From NCBI GenBank assembly GCA_038141525.1, contig JAYQIF010000002.1:248001-312000 (forward strand): a stretch of DNA of 64,000 bases. Direction: 5' to 3'. The notes below the pieces were generated by a model. The model was not told where the DNA came from and ran no database searches. It was given only the letters and a program-made list of their open reading frames with translations. The DNA comes from BACL21 sp038141525. GTDB lineage: Bacteria; Bacteroidota; Bacteroidia; Flavobacteriales; Flavobacteriaceae. Below, in pieces: positions 18,891 to 28,396 of this stretch (within the stretch, counting starts at the first letter, position 1; every line of letters starts with the position of its first letter). Made by a program: the position numbers and the translations under genes.

Positions 18891-18916
18891 AAAAAATGGC
18901 ATCCAGAACAGATGCC
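18891..18916 (-). terminator. Intrinsic terminator of the polysaccharide operon
   Basis: On the minus strand GGCATC-TGTTCTG-GATGCC is followed by ATTTTTT: a perfect 6-bp stem, 7-base loop and U-tract. It begins 10 bases after the end of the last glycosyltransferase gene and marks the end of the long minus-strand polysaccharide transcript. Confidence 0.8.
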
Positions 18917-18925
18917 GGAGCATTT

Positions 18926-19762
18926 TTAACTTTGTAATCTAGCGCAATGTTTCACGACCTTTCTAAAATCAAGCAAGCATATTAACCCTTCAGTCTTTTT
19001 GATATAACGGGGGCGCTCGATAAAATAAACCGCAAAAAACACCATCAACCAAAGGGCAGATTTGACCCAAGAATATCCCAAATATTGGCGATAAAAGGCA
19101 AAATTATGGCGAATCAAGCCCCATTTTCGGGCGCTCATAGAATCGGGGCTCACCCGGTATGCCGCCAAAATTTCGGGCATTCCTTTGGCTGCTTTTCCAC
19201 TCTTGACGATGGCTTTGTGCCAGAGGGCCCAATCCTGGCGTTTACGCATGTCTGGAGCCATCAGGCGACCGAGTTTATCAACGGCGTACATCCCCGTGAG
19301 ATTACCCACAAAGTTGTTGGTTTTTTGTTTGGCGGCACTGAGTTCGGATAGCGCTAATACTTCTATGCCTTAGTCTTTGCCTTCCAGGTCCACTTGCTTG
19401 TAACTGGTAAAACTGACCCCCAATGCGTGCTGCTGCATAAACGACAGTTGACGCTCTAACTTATGGGGCATCCACAGATCATCCCCGTCGAGAAAGGCAA
19501 TAAAATCCCCAGAAGATTTTTTGGTGGCGTAGTTGCGACAAAACGAGGCGCCTTGGTTTTCACCCATTACAAAAACTTTAATCCGGGCGTCTTTGGCCTG
19601 ATAGCTTTGGGCCTGCTCAAGAGTCCCATCGCTCGAGGCGTCATCTACAATAAGCAACTCCCAATGTGGATGAGTTTGCGCCAAAACACTTTCTATCGCC
19701 GCCCCGATATAGCGCGCGTTATTGTAAGCAGGCATAATGATCGACACAAGCGAATGGCTCAT
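18926..19762 (-). pseudogene. Glycosyltransferase family 2, interrupted by an in-frame TAA
   Basis: The N-terminal part (MSHSLVSIIMPAYNNARYIG, ELLIVDDASSDGT, FIAFLDGDDLW) is a typical GT-A fold with the DxD motif. After TSYKQVDLEGKD a TAA at 19370-19372 interrupts the frame. The same frame continues without shift through NNFVGNLTGMYAVDKLGR, RKRQDWALWHKAI and EILAAYRVS, the usual C-terminal half. One base change would restore about 278 codons. It probably transfers a sugar to the lipid-linked repeat unit. It is the last gene of the operon, 3 bases after the priming transferase. Confidence 0.88.
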
Positions 19763-19765
19763 AAA

Positions 19766-21121
19766 TCAATAGGCTTTCTCTTCCCCGCGCAGGGCGTTAT
19801 AAATAGTTTGGAAGACGATTTTAATGTCCAAAAGCAGCGACCAATTCTCGAGATAGAAAATGTCGTATTTCACGCGATTGATGATGTGGTTGTCGTCTTC
19901 TACCTCACCGCGAAAACCGCTAACCTGTGCCAGACCGGTAATCCCAGGTTTGATGAAGTGGCGGACCATAAATTTGTCGATCTTCTCGGCATACATGTGC
20001 GTGTGGCTCACCATATGCGGGCGAGGTCCTACGGCAGACATCTCTCCTTTGAGCACGTTGATAAACTGCGGCAATTCGTCAATACTGGTTTTACGGATAA
20101 TCCGTCCGATACGGGTCACACGTGGGTCATTTTTGGAGATTTGATGCAGATGCGCCTCTGGATTCGGTCGCATGGATCGGAATTTATAGCAGTAGAACTC
20201 TTTGTAGTCTAAGCCATTGCGCTTTTGTTTGAAAAAGATGGGGCCTTTGGACTCGAGTTTGATGATCAATCCCAAAAGCGGGGTCAGCCAAGACAGGATA
20301 AACACAATAATAAAAATCGCTAAGACCACGTCAAAACTTCTTTTGACGAACTTATTAAAAGGTTCATCAATCGGAATTTTGCGCATCGAAATAATCGGTA
20401 AATACCCGTAGTAGGTAAAGTCTAATCGCTTGCTATAGATGTCCTTATTGTCTGGAAGAAATTTTAAGATTTTAAGGTTGTTGTCGGCATAATCGATGAG
20501 CTGGTTCATGGTTGGGTTGTCCAGCTGGGCCACAGAGGCGTAAATCTCATCGATTTGATTGTTATCGATATAGTCGAGGCACTGCTCCAGACTGTAGGCG
20601 CCCTGTCCCGATAGATTAAAGGTTTTGAGCAGCACATATCCATATTCTGGTTTTTCTTCAAAAAACTTACGCAACTGATCGGTCTTTTGATTCAGCCCAA
20701 CAATCACCACACGCCTGAGGTTTCCTTTGAGCAGGATGCGGTATTTCTTGAGTAACTAATAGATGGCTATTTTAGTGAGGGTAATCAAGGCCATCACCTG
20801 AACAACGTAGCGCAAAATATCCCAAGGTGAAGCCGTTATTTCTCTATAAAAGCCAAAAAAAGCAAAGACTAAGAGCAAAAACAGAGCGCCTTGTTTGAGG
20901 CCTAAAGCCAGGATATTGGTGGTCCTGGTAAAACGATAGATCTCGTAGAAACTCGAACGCAGTGCTATCGCAATCCAAGCAAAGGACACAAAAAGGATAT
21001 AATTCAGAAAAACAAAACTCTGCTCAAAAAAGGGCGCAGCGAGCAAATGAATGATCGCCAGGTCGATCGCATAAGAAATCGGCCTTAAAAACCCCGAGTA
21101 TCGTCCTGTTTTATATATCAT
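19766..21121 (-). pseudogene. Undecaprenyl-phosphate sugar phosphotransferase (WcaJ/WbaP type), interrupted by an in-frame TAG
   Basis: The first 121 codons hold four membrane helices (ISYAIDLAIIHLLAA onward) and end at TAG (20756-20758) after TLTKIAIY. The same frame resumes at once with LLKKYRILLKGNLRRVVIVG, a nucleotide-binding-like domain, then the catalytic domain with KRSFDVVLA, KQKRNGLDYKEFYCYKFRSM, DELPQFINVLKGEMSAVGPRP and GITGLAQVSGFRG. The enzyme would start repeat-unit synthesis by moving a sugar-1-phosphate from UDP-sugar to undecaprenyl phosphate. Tyr at the stop position (TAT/TAC to TAG) would restore about 450 codons. Confidence 0.9.
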
Positions 21122-22125
21122 TTAATGGCGATTATGTGCCGTAAAATCTTTGTGTTCACTGCGGTATAACTCTTCTTGTGTTAACCCTTTAAAGTAGTCG
21201 TAGGTTTTTTCCATCCCCTCAGCTCGCCCTACTTTGGGCTCCCAGCCCAAAACTTCTTTGGCCACAGCAATGTCCGGTTGACGCTGCATCGGATCATCCT
21301 GCGGCAAAGGCTTAAAAACTATTTTTTGATCTGATCCCGTGAGTCGAACGATTTCTTTGGCGAAATCCAAAATGCTGATTTCGTTAGGGTTGCCAATATT
21401 CACGGGTTGCGTATAATCACTCATCAGCAGTCTGTAGATGCCTTCTACCTGATCGTCTACATAACAAAAGGAACGTGTTTGACTGCCGTCTCCAAATACA
21501 GTAATGTCTTCTCCGCGCAAGGCTTGACCCATAAAGGCGGGGATTACGCGGCCATCATTAAGACGCATGCGCGGCCCGTAAGTATTGAAGATTCGGACAA
21601 TACGCGTCTCTAAGCCATGAAACCTGTGGTAGGCCATGGTAATGGATTCCTGAAAACGCTTGGCCTCATCATACACCCCGCGCGGACCAATGGTGTTCAC
21701 GTTGCCGTAATAGGTTTCTTTTTGTGGGTGTACCAAAGGGTCGCCATAAACCTATGAGGTAGAGGCGATCAAAATGCGGGCTTTTTTCTCTTTGGCCAGA
21801 CCGAGTAAATTATGGGTCCCCAAAGACCCAACCTTGAGGGTTTGGATCGGGATCTTAAGATAATCGATCGGACTCGCCGGCGAGGCAAAATGCAAGATAT
21901 AATCGACTGGTCCTGGCACGTGCACAAAGTTCGACACGTCGTGATGGCAAAAAAGTAAATTGCTTTAAACCGAACAGGTGTTCTAGGTTTTTTAAATCCC
22001 CTGTGATCAGGTTATCCATACCCACAACACGATAGCCCTCGGCGATAAATCGATCGCAAAGGTGTGACCCGAGAAAAGCCTGCGGCGCCTGTAATTAAAA
22101 CCGTTTTGCTTTTAGTATTACTCAT
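21122..22125 (-). pseudogene. UDP-glucuronate decarboxylase (UDP-xylose synthase), two frameshifts and one stop
   Basis: The NAD-dependent epimerase/dehydratase fold is recognisable throughout: VLITGAAGF at the N-terminus, YRVVGMDNLITGDLKNLEHL, ILHFASPASPIDY, the catalytic GPRGVYDEAKRFQE and RIFNTYGPRMRLNDGRV. Three lesions split it. Two are +1 shifts, at 22074-22077 (four A on the plus strand; GFLGSHLCDRF is restored with three) and at 21946-21947 (FLHHDVSNFV is restored with one G). The third is TAG at 21752-21754, where STSEVYGDP is expected. The product is UDP-xylose made from UDP-glucuronate supplied by the next gene upstream, with which it overlaps in an ATGA. Confidence 0.88.
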
Positions 22126-23438
22126 GAACCTACTGCGTTTCTTCCTATGGAGGTATAACTAAACCCTTCGCGCTCCATGTCCTGAGTATTGTACAAGTTG
22201 CGACCGTCAAAAATTACTGGCTGCTTTAGCAGGGCCTTAACCTTGTTAAAATCAGGCGATCTAAAAATGCTCCACTCGGTGCAGATCACCAGAGCATCGG
22301 CGTCTTGAAGTGGCGCATACATATGGTCGCCAAAACTAATGCGGTCGCCAAAACGCTTGCGGATGTTGTCCATGGCTTCTGGGTCGAAGGCTTCAACTGA
22401 GGCGCCATGATTAAGCAGTGCATTAATCACATCGATAGCGGGTGCCTCGCGAATATCATCCGTCTCAGGCTTAAAGGCCAATCCCCAAATAGCAATTTTT
22501 TTCCCTTTGAGATCCTGACCCAAAATGCGCCAAAATTTTAGGTATTTGTATGGTTTTTTGTGCCTTATTTACCCCAATGACAGCGTCTAGAATTTTAAAT
22601 TCATAGCCCGCATCACGACCTGCTTTTTGAAGGGCTTTGACGTCCTTTGGAAAACAAGATCCTCCGTAACCGATCCCGGGAAACAAAAAGCGTTTACCAA
22701 TTCGGCTGTCGGTGCCCATGCCCACACGTACTTTATCCACATCGGCCCCAACCATTTCACAATAGTTGGCCACCTCGTTCATGAAGGTGATTTTGGCCGC
22801 CAAAAATGAGTTAGCGGCGTACTTGGTTAGCTCGGCAGATTTCTCATCCATCACTAGTACCGGGTTGCCCGAACGCACAAACGGTGCATAGAGTTTTTGC
22901 ATCAGCGCAGTAGCGCGCTCACTCGAAGAGCCCACCACAATACGCTCTGGGTTTAAGAAAATCATCTACAGCAAAGCCTTCGCGCAAGAATTCTGGATTA
23001 GAGACCACATCAAAATCGCATTTTGCGTGAGCACCAATGACCTTGGGTGACTTTTTCTGCGGTCCCCACAGGCACTGTACTTTTGTCCACAATCACTTTG
23101 TAGCTGCTGATATAACGGCCAATCTTGTCCGCAACCCCGAGGACATAAGATAAATCGGCAGAGCCATCCTCATCCTCTGGGGTGGGCAAAGCCAAAAAGA
23201 CAATCTCCCCATGGTCTAAACCTTCGTGCAGGTCGGTAGTAAACGTCAGGCGTCCTGCCTTGATGTTGCGCTCAAAAAGCACGTCCAAATGCGGCTCATA
23301 AATCGGCACTTTGCCAGCGCGCATCATATCGACCTTAGCCTGGTCTATATCCACACAAAAAACTTCATTGCCTGTTTCAGCCAAACAAGTCCCGGTGACC
23401 AGTCCTACATATCCTGTTCCTACTACGGTTATTTTCAT
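22122..23438 (-). pseudogene. UDP-glucose 6-dehydrogenase, three +1 frameshifts
   Basis: Three consecutive pieces together make one full-length enzyme: NAD-binding MKITVVGTGYVGLVTGTCLA; the middle piece with the catalytic cysteine in GYGGSCFPKDVKAL; and the C-terminal UDP-binding domain with KKIAIWGLAFKPETDDIREA. Each junction is repaired by removing one base from a run of three: 23045-23047, 22949-22951 and 22519-22521. It oxidises UDP-glucose to UDP-glucuronate with two NAD+ and feeds the adjacent decarboxylase. Outside the shifts the sequence is well conserved, so the lesions are either very recent or not real. Confidence 0.9.
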
Positions 23439-23513
23439 GAGTTATCTTTTTTTAGTTCTTTTTTCTTTTCGGCGGCACAAAAATACGTTATGCCACAAGG
23501 TTTTTCTATGCTT

Positions 23514-24739
23514 TTATTCTTGTTTTTCAGGTTTTTCGGTCTTTTCATCTTTGGGTAAAAACATAAGTAAAGCCCAAATCAGTCCCATGTAGTACGCTCC
23601 TATTTGGCGGTGAAACATATTTTCTGCCATGAGAAAAATCACTGTAGCCATCAACAAGGCGGTGGGATAAAGCGATTTGCGATGTCTAAAAAAGCAGAGG
23701 ATAAAGCCGGCCACAAACAGAAGCATCGCCAAGGCGCCACTGCCCAAATAAAGATCCAAAAACTGGTTGTGTACGTTGTATTTTTTGGTCAAAAACCACG
23801 CTTTTTTACAGGGTTATCGATGTCACTTTCATAACAAGCCAGCATGTCTTTATTGGTTTGGGTAAAGCCATTGCCTCTAAGAGAAACAGACTCCGCTTGG
23901 GCGATATTAAGGGCGCAATCCCAGATGACCATGCGCGGTTCAAGAGCCATGGTATTGGCCAAAAGCCCTTCCTGGTGTTCGGGGTTATTGTTATAAAAAA
24001 ACTGTTTGCGCAAGTCGTTGCTCAGCACAAAGGCCAAAGCCACAATCAAGGTAATGGACCCGCCAAAAAATAGCAGCTGAGGCCCTCGTTTTTGACGATA
24101 CCAAAGACTCAAAACAAAACTTAGCAACAAAACCACTATGGCAATGCGGGACACCAAAAACAAAATAAAAGCGGCCTGAAGGACAATGTTCGCCAGGTAA
24201 TAGCCATTGTTTGGGTCGAATTCTTTGCGCAGAAGTTTATAGGAGAATATAATACTCAGCACCGAAAGCAGCCCAAGATAAATGCGGTCCATGAGCAAGG
24301 CCTCAATGATATGGGCCGACTCCAAAAATCCAAAAGTAGCCCCTTGGTTGAGCGAAATTACCAGCTGCACCATGGAATAAAGCACGGCTGCCACTGAGGA
24401 ATAAATTACTCCATGCATGAGGGTGCGGTTGTCGCGCACTGGATAAAGCAATAGAGAGAGTGCGCCGGCCAAGAGCATTTTTTGAATGACCACAACGTCT
24501 TGGTCAAACCGTCCCAGTGCCAGAGATTGTACCACCACAAATCCCAAAAACGCCAATACCCACATCCAAGTACTCCGCAGTACGGATTTTAGTTGCGTCT
24601 TGTCCATAACAAAAGGAAACATTAGGGCCAGAGCTATGAGCATTATATTAGGGAGCGCCCTAAAATAATCATCAAAAGGCAGAGTAAAAAACAGCGCGAA
24701 ACACAAATACGGATATATGGATAAAGCAATAACGCGCAT
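23514..24739 (-). pseudogene. O-antigen polymerase/ligase-like membrane protein, one frameshift
   Basis: The N-terminal 316 codons contain about nine transmembrane helices (MRVIALSIYPYLCFALFFTL onward) and a periplasmic loop ending DNPVKK. The remaining part (LTKKYNVHNQFLDLYLGSGA, three more helices and a charged tail) lies in another frame. The break is at six A on the minus strand (23802-23807); seven restores VKKAWFLTKKYNVHNQFLDL. HNQFL in the large periplasmic loop is typical of WaaL/Wzy-family proteins. It would polymerise or ligate lipid-linked repeats at the outer face of the inner membrane. Confidence 0.82.
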
Positions 24740-24865
24740 GATTGATTTTTAAAGGCTTAAGTTAATGATTTCTCTTTGGTTACTCGCCAAGGGTAATGTT
24801 GGTTTTCGCATTTGTTCATGGTTTGTAGTGGACGCCAGACTTATTGCGCCGATAAAATTCATGTT

Positions 24866-25973
24866 CTATGCGGTTTTTTGAATGTTGTCAATAGCATCAG
24901 CCAGTGCCCTTAGCCGACGCCCTCCAATTATAACGCTTCTGAATTTCCTGGGCGATTTCTTGGGCCGGATAAGCGGAGTCATTTAACGCACTTTCCATAG
25001 CTTTTGCCAAGGCCTCTGGTTTTGTTACGTCGACCAAATAAGGAAAAAAGTCAAAGTCGACCATGGCCGTATTACGGGCACAAACCACAGGAGTGCCCAC
25101 AGAAGCCGCCTCTAGTGGCGGTATGCCAAAGCCTTCACCGAGTGAAGGATACACAAAAAGCGTCGCGGCCCGGTAAAAGGCCCATAGGTCATCGTGGGGG
25201 ATGCTTTCAAGCCAAAGCACCGATTGCTTCATACTGGGGTCCGATTGAGCCATAACGCCTTCGAGCTCCTGATCCATCCATTCCTTTTTGCCGATAAGTA
25301 CCAGTTTAAATCCCTTCTGATGCAAACCCAGTGTTTCAAACGCCTGCCACAGTGCCTTGTGGTTTTTTCTAGGTTCCACACGGCTCACAAACAACACAAA
25401 ACGGTCTAAGCCATAACGCGCCACTCGTTTTTTAGCAGCCTCAAGACTCATCTCCTGGGCACTGACCGCATTTGGGGTGATGGTGATTTTATCGAGCTTA
25501 ATTCCATAACGTACGCTGAGTTGTCTTTGTCCATAGGGCGAAACACTGCACAATAATTTTGCGCTTTGGGCGCTCAGGCGAAACAACAAGCCATTGAGCC
25601 AGCGGTAGGTCCATGGAAAATGTCGTCTAAATTCTGGCTCTAAAAACAACAAATCGTGTATGGTAACCAGGGTTGGTGTGGGACGCCAAAGCGGGCTGAT
25701 GTATTGAAAATGGGTATAATCCGGGGACTCGCGGCGCATTAGATTGGGCAAGTCCCAAAGCAGACGCCTGAATTTATTGGTGGTGGGCAGCGTGATATAA
25801 CGCCGATTTGCTCCAGTACCAAAGGCCTCTTGCATGGCCTCTAGATAAGGCCCGACAAAAACAAACGCCCAATCTGGTTTTAATGCCATTAACGCCCTGT
25901 ACAGCCCGATCAGATGGGTGCTGGTCCCTTCGTGCTTTTCGCCGATTTTATGTGCGTCAATTAAAATCTTCAT
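24866..25973 (-). pseudogene. Glycosyltransferase family 1 (GT4-type), C-terminal frameshift
   Basis: The GT-B enzyme is nearly complete: MKILIDAHKIGEKHEGTSTH, SPYGQRQLSVRYGI, ITITPNAVS, FVSRVEPRKNHKAL and the nucleotide-sugar site YPSLGEGFGIPPLEAASVG. Near the end, one extra base in 24907-24909 replaces the natural ending (RASAKALADAIDNIQKTA then stop at 24866) with a premature TGA at 24897. The lesion removes only the last 14 or so residues and could be harmless. It lies in the polysaccharide operon between two polymerase/ligase-like genes and probably adds one repeat-unit sugar. Confidence 0.85.
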
Positions 25974-25990
25974 CTAGGGTTTGTTCTTTG

Positions 25991-26050
25991 GGTTTTATCA
26001 GTTTTGATTCGGTTTTATCAGTTATGGTTCGGTTTTATTGATTTTGATCC
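25991..26050. repeat. Three tandem copies of a 20-bp repeat
   Basis: GGTTTTATCAGTTTTGATTC, GGTTTTATCAGTTATGGTTC and GGTTTTATTGATTTTGATCC stand head to tail, and a fourth degenerate copy (GGTTATTGCGACTGATTGG) runs into the 3' end of the upstream gene. They fill the 79-base gap between two operon genes. Confidence 0.9.
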
Positions 26051-26052
26051 GG

Positions 26053-27300
26053 TTATTGCGACTGATTGGATTTTAAAGCCTCTGGATTAGGGTGAACCGC
26101 TGCCGTTAAAGCCAGGTAGAGGATCATAAAATGAATGAGCCCGCGCTGGCGCCAAAGGTAGGTTTCAGTAAACATAAGCGCCACCATCAAAATAGCAAAC
26201 CCAAGGGTGAACCAATCGCGCTGTTTCACGCCAGCGCGGGCCAAGTATCCTAACATAAGCACTAAAAGTAGTCCTCCGATCAGCCCAAGCTCAAAGATGG
26301 TTTGCCAATATTGATTGTGCAAATTATAAGTATTGTATCCGCAGTAGACAAAGTATTTGTTTTGTCCTTGAGCGATTTTGGCCTGACCCGCATTAATGCC
26401 ATAGCCCTTAAGCCAGGCTTGGTCCTCGCTTAACTGCTCCACAAATACCCGGGTAAAAAAGACCCTAAGTGTGGTGCCAGTCCATGGATAAATATCGGTA
26501 AACCCTTCACATTGCCAAGCATCCGCAATCGGGGTAGATTGTTGCTGTGCCCATCGCGTGCCCCAAGGTGTTTGCGACAATGCCATCGCTGCTACAACCG
26601 CCAATACCGTCAGGATAATGAGTTGCTTGATACGCTTGCGATGGGTGTAAGCCTTGGCGGCAAACCCAACCAGCAGTGTGGTAAAAATCATGTTTTTGGA
26701 AGACAAAAGAATCAAAAAACCCAAGTGCACTCCGCCAAGGATTAGCGCGCGGGCGCTGCGGCCTTTTTCGGGCCAGTACACCAGCCAAAAAAACAGCACA
26801 TAAGTCGCCGAAACCGCCGAAATATAGATGGCATTAAGCTCCCAGAAATCGACCAGTTCGTGGTAAAAAAACGGGCTAAAGTCACCTTGATCGGCCCAGC
26901 GCAGCGCAGCGCGCGCCACAGCAAACATCGCAAACAAAGCTCCAGCAACACCACCGATATAAACTCCTTTTTGCCAAGTGTTACGTTCAAATTTTGGCCA
27001 AAACAAAAAAGACAAAGGCATCACCAGTAAAGGAAGTTGTCGGCTAATTCCTCGCAATGATTTACCCGAATCCTGGGTCCAGAACAGCGAAAGCAGACAA
27101 AGGCCAAAAAGCAATATAGGCCACAGATAGGCCGGACGCCAATTAAACTGTCGTTGCCACATGCCCATCACGGCGACCGCCCCCAAAATCGCCAGAGCGA
27201 TAGAGCTGTAAGTATAAGGCATAGGCACACTGATCAAAACCAGGCCTATAGCCCAACTCATCAACTGATTTTGTGTGCTATGACTAAGGCTTTTGCTCAT
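26053..27300 (-). CDS. O-antigen ligase/polymerase-like membrane protein
   Basis: 415 residues with 10-12 transmembrane segments and a large periplasmic loop containing CGYNTYNLHNQYWQTIFELG, the H-N-Q-Y/F pattern of WaaL/Wzy-family proteins. It would transfer or polymerise undecaprenyl-linked oligosaccharides in the periplasm. The sequence alone does not separate ligase from polymerase. Its start overlaps the upstream glycosyltransferase by 17 bases. The frame is intact. Confidence 0.85.
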   Translation of the reverse strand: MSKSLSHSTQNQLMSWAIGLVLISVPMPYTYSSIALAILGAVAVMGMWQRQFNWRPAYLWPILLFGLCLLSLFWTQDSGKSLRGISRQLPLLVMPLSFLFWPKFERNTWQKGVYIGGVAGALFAMFAVARAALRWADQGDFSPFFYHELVDFWELNAIYISAVSATYVLFFWLVYWPEKGRSARALILGGVHLGFLILLSSKNMIFTTLLVGFAAKAYTHRKRIKQLIILTVLAVVAAMALSQTPWGTRWAQQQSTPIADAWQCEGFTDIYPWTGTTLRVFFTRVFVEQLSEDQAWLKGYGINAGQAKIAQGQNKYFVYCGYNTYNLHNQYWQTIFELGLIGGLLLVLMLGYLARAGVKQRDWFTLGFAILMVALMFTETYLWRQRGLIHFMILYLALTAAVHPNPEALKSNQSQ

Positions 27301-28396
27301 AAATCGATTTAAGGAACCTCAAATATTCTCCATTAACCTTATCCCAAGAATAAAGCGTTTTGATTTTTTCAGCATTAGCCTGGATCATAACCTCCGCTGC
27401 TTCGGGTTCTTTTGAATCCGTTTCTTGGTCAAGAAGCGCGCGTACCTGATCAGCAGTGCTAAAATAATACGCATCAGGGCCCAAAATCGCTTTGTTAAAC
27501 CCATTGTCATGGGCGGCCATACAGACCTTACTGGCCATAGCCTCTAACAAAGACGGATTCGTCCCTCCGACACTATGTCCGTGAAAGTAAAGATGGGCGA
27601 AATGTCTTAAGTTATCCAAAACTTCTTGGTTGTAGATCCCTCCTAGAAAACGAATGTTGGCTTGGTTTTCGTATTTCTTGGCCAGATATCGTCCAAAAGG
27701 CGTTGCCTGGTGTTTGCCCACCACTAGGCAGAGTCTTTGCCGGCTGCTTTGCGCCACCCCATCTAAAATCGTTTCTATATTATTTTCAGGTTCCATGCGG
27801 GCAATGATCAAATCATAATCCCCGGGCGACACGCCGTATTGATCTAAAGTCCCGACATTGGGGGTTTCAAACACCTCAGCCCCATAAGGAATATAGGTTG
27901 AAGACACGTCATATTTCTCTTTGAGATAGACCTGAATCGCTGTATTATCCGCGATTAAACAATCGCTACTTTTGACTGCCCAGGCCTCGGCTTTGGCCAA
28001 AAACCGCCGCACCAGTGGGTGATATTTAGAGCGTTTCCACTCCAAACCATCCATATTGGTCACAATTAACGTGTTTTTGGGCAGTAGCGGATACCAAACC
28101 GAGCTGCTGGTATAGCCCAGTTGAAGCAAAATGTCGAAATTTCGTTTACGGGCGTCCAACAAACAGTTTAAGTCGTAAATAAATTGTCCCGCAGTGCCAA
28201 GTTTGAACTCTGGGTCGTAGCAATGAATCAACTTCGCTCCACAAAACTCCTTTTCTTGATAGGGGTGATTGTGCGAGCAATACACATAAACCTCATGTCC
28301 TTTTTGTGCTAAATACGGGCCAAACCACTCTGCAAATTGTTCAAACCCACCGTGGTGATTTGGAATCCCTCTGGTGCCAAAGAGCGCTATCTTCAT
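27284..28396 (-). CDS. Glycosyltransferase with DUF1972 domain (rhamnosyltransferase-like)
   Basis: 370 residues. It opens MKIALFGTRGIPNHHGGFEQ, the DUF1972 signature, followed by a GT-B C-terminal half with LIIARMEPENNIETI and FHGHSVGGTNPSLLEAMAS. Members such as Cps2T and WchF transfer rhamnose to an acceptor sugar. Because the operon makes dTDP-rhamnose this is an attractive role, but it is inference. It overlaps the upstream polymerase-like gene by 4 bases. Confidence 0.85.
   Translation of the reverse strand: MKIALFGTRGIPNHHGGFEQFAEWFGPYLAQKGHEVYVYCSHNHPYQEKEFCGAKLIHCYDPEFKLGTAGQFIYDLNCLLDARKRNFDILLQLGYTSSSVWYPLLPKNTLIVTNMDGLEWKRSKYHPLVRRFLAKAEAWAVKSSDCLIADNTAIQVYLKEKYDVSSTYIPYGAEVFETPNVGTLDQYGVSPGDYDLIIARMEPENNIETILDGVAQSSRQRLCLVVGKHQATPFGRYLAKKYENQANIRFLGGIYNQEVLDNLRHFAHLYFHGHSVGGTNPSLLEAMASKVCMAAHDNGFNKAILGPDAYYFSTADQVRALLDQETDSKEPEAAEVMIQANAEKIKTLYSWDKVNGEYLRFLKSIYEQKP

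Noticed and set aside
22733..22741. Perfect DnaA-box-like TTATCCACA
   Set aside because: It is a lone copy inside the UGD coding sequence; no cluster of boxes or AT-rich unwinding element was found, so no oriC is called in this window.
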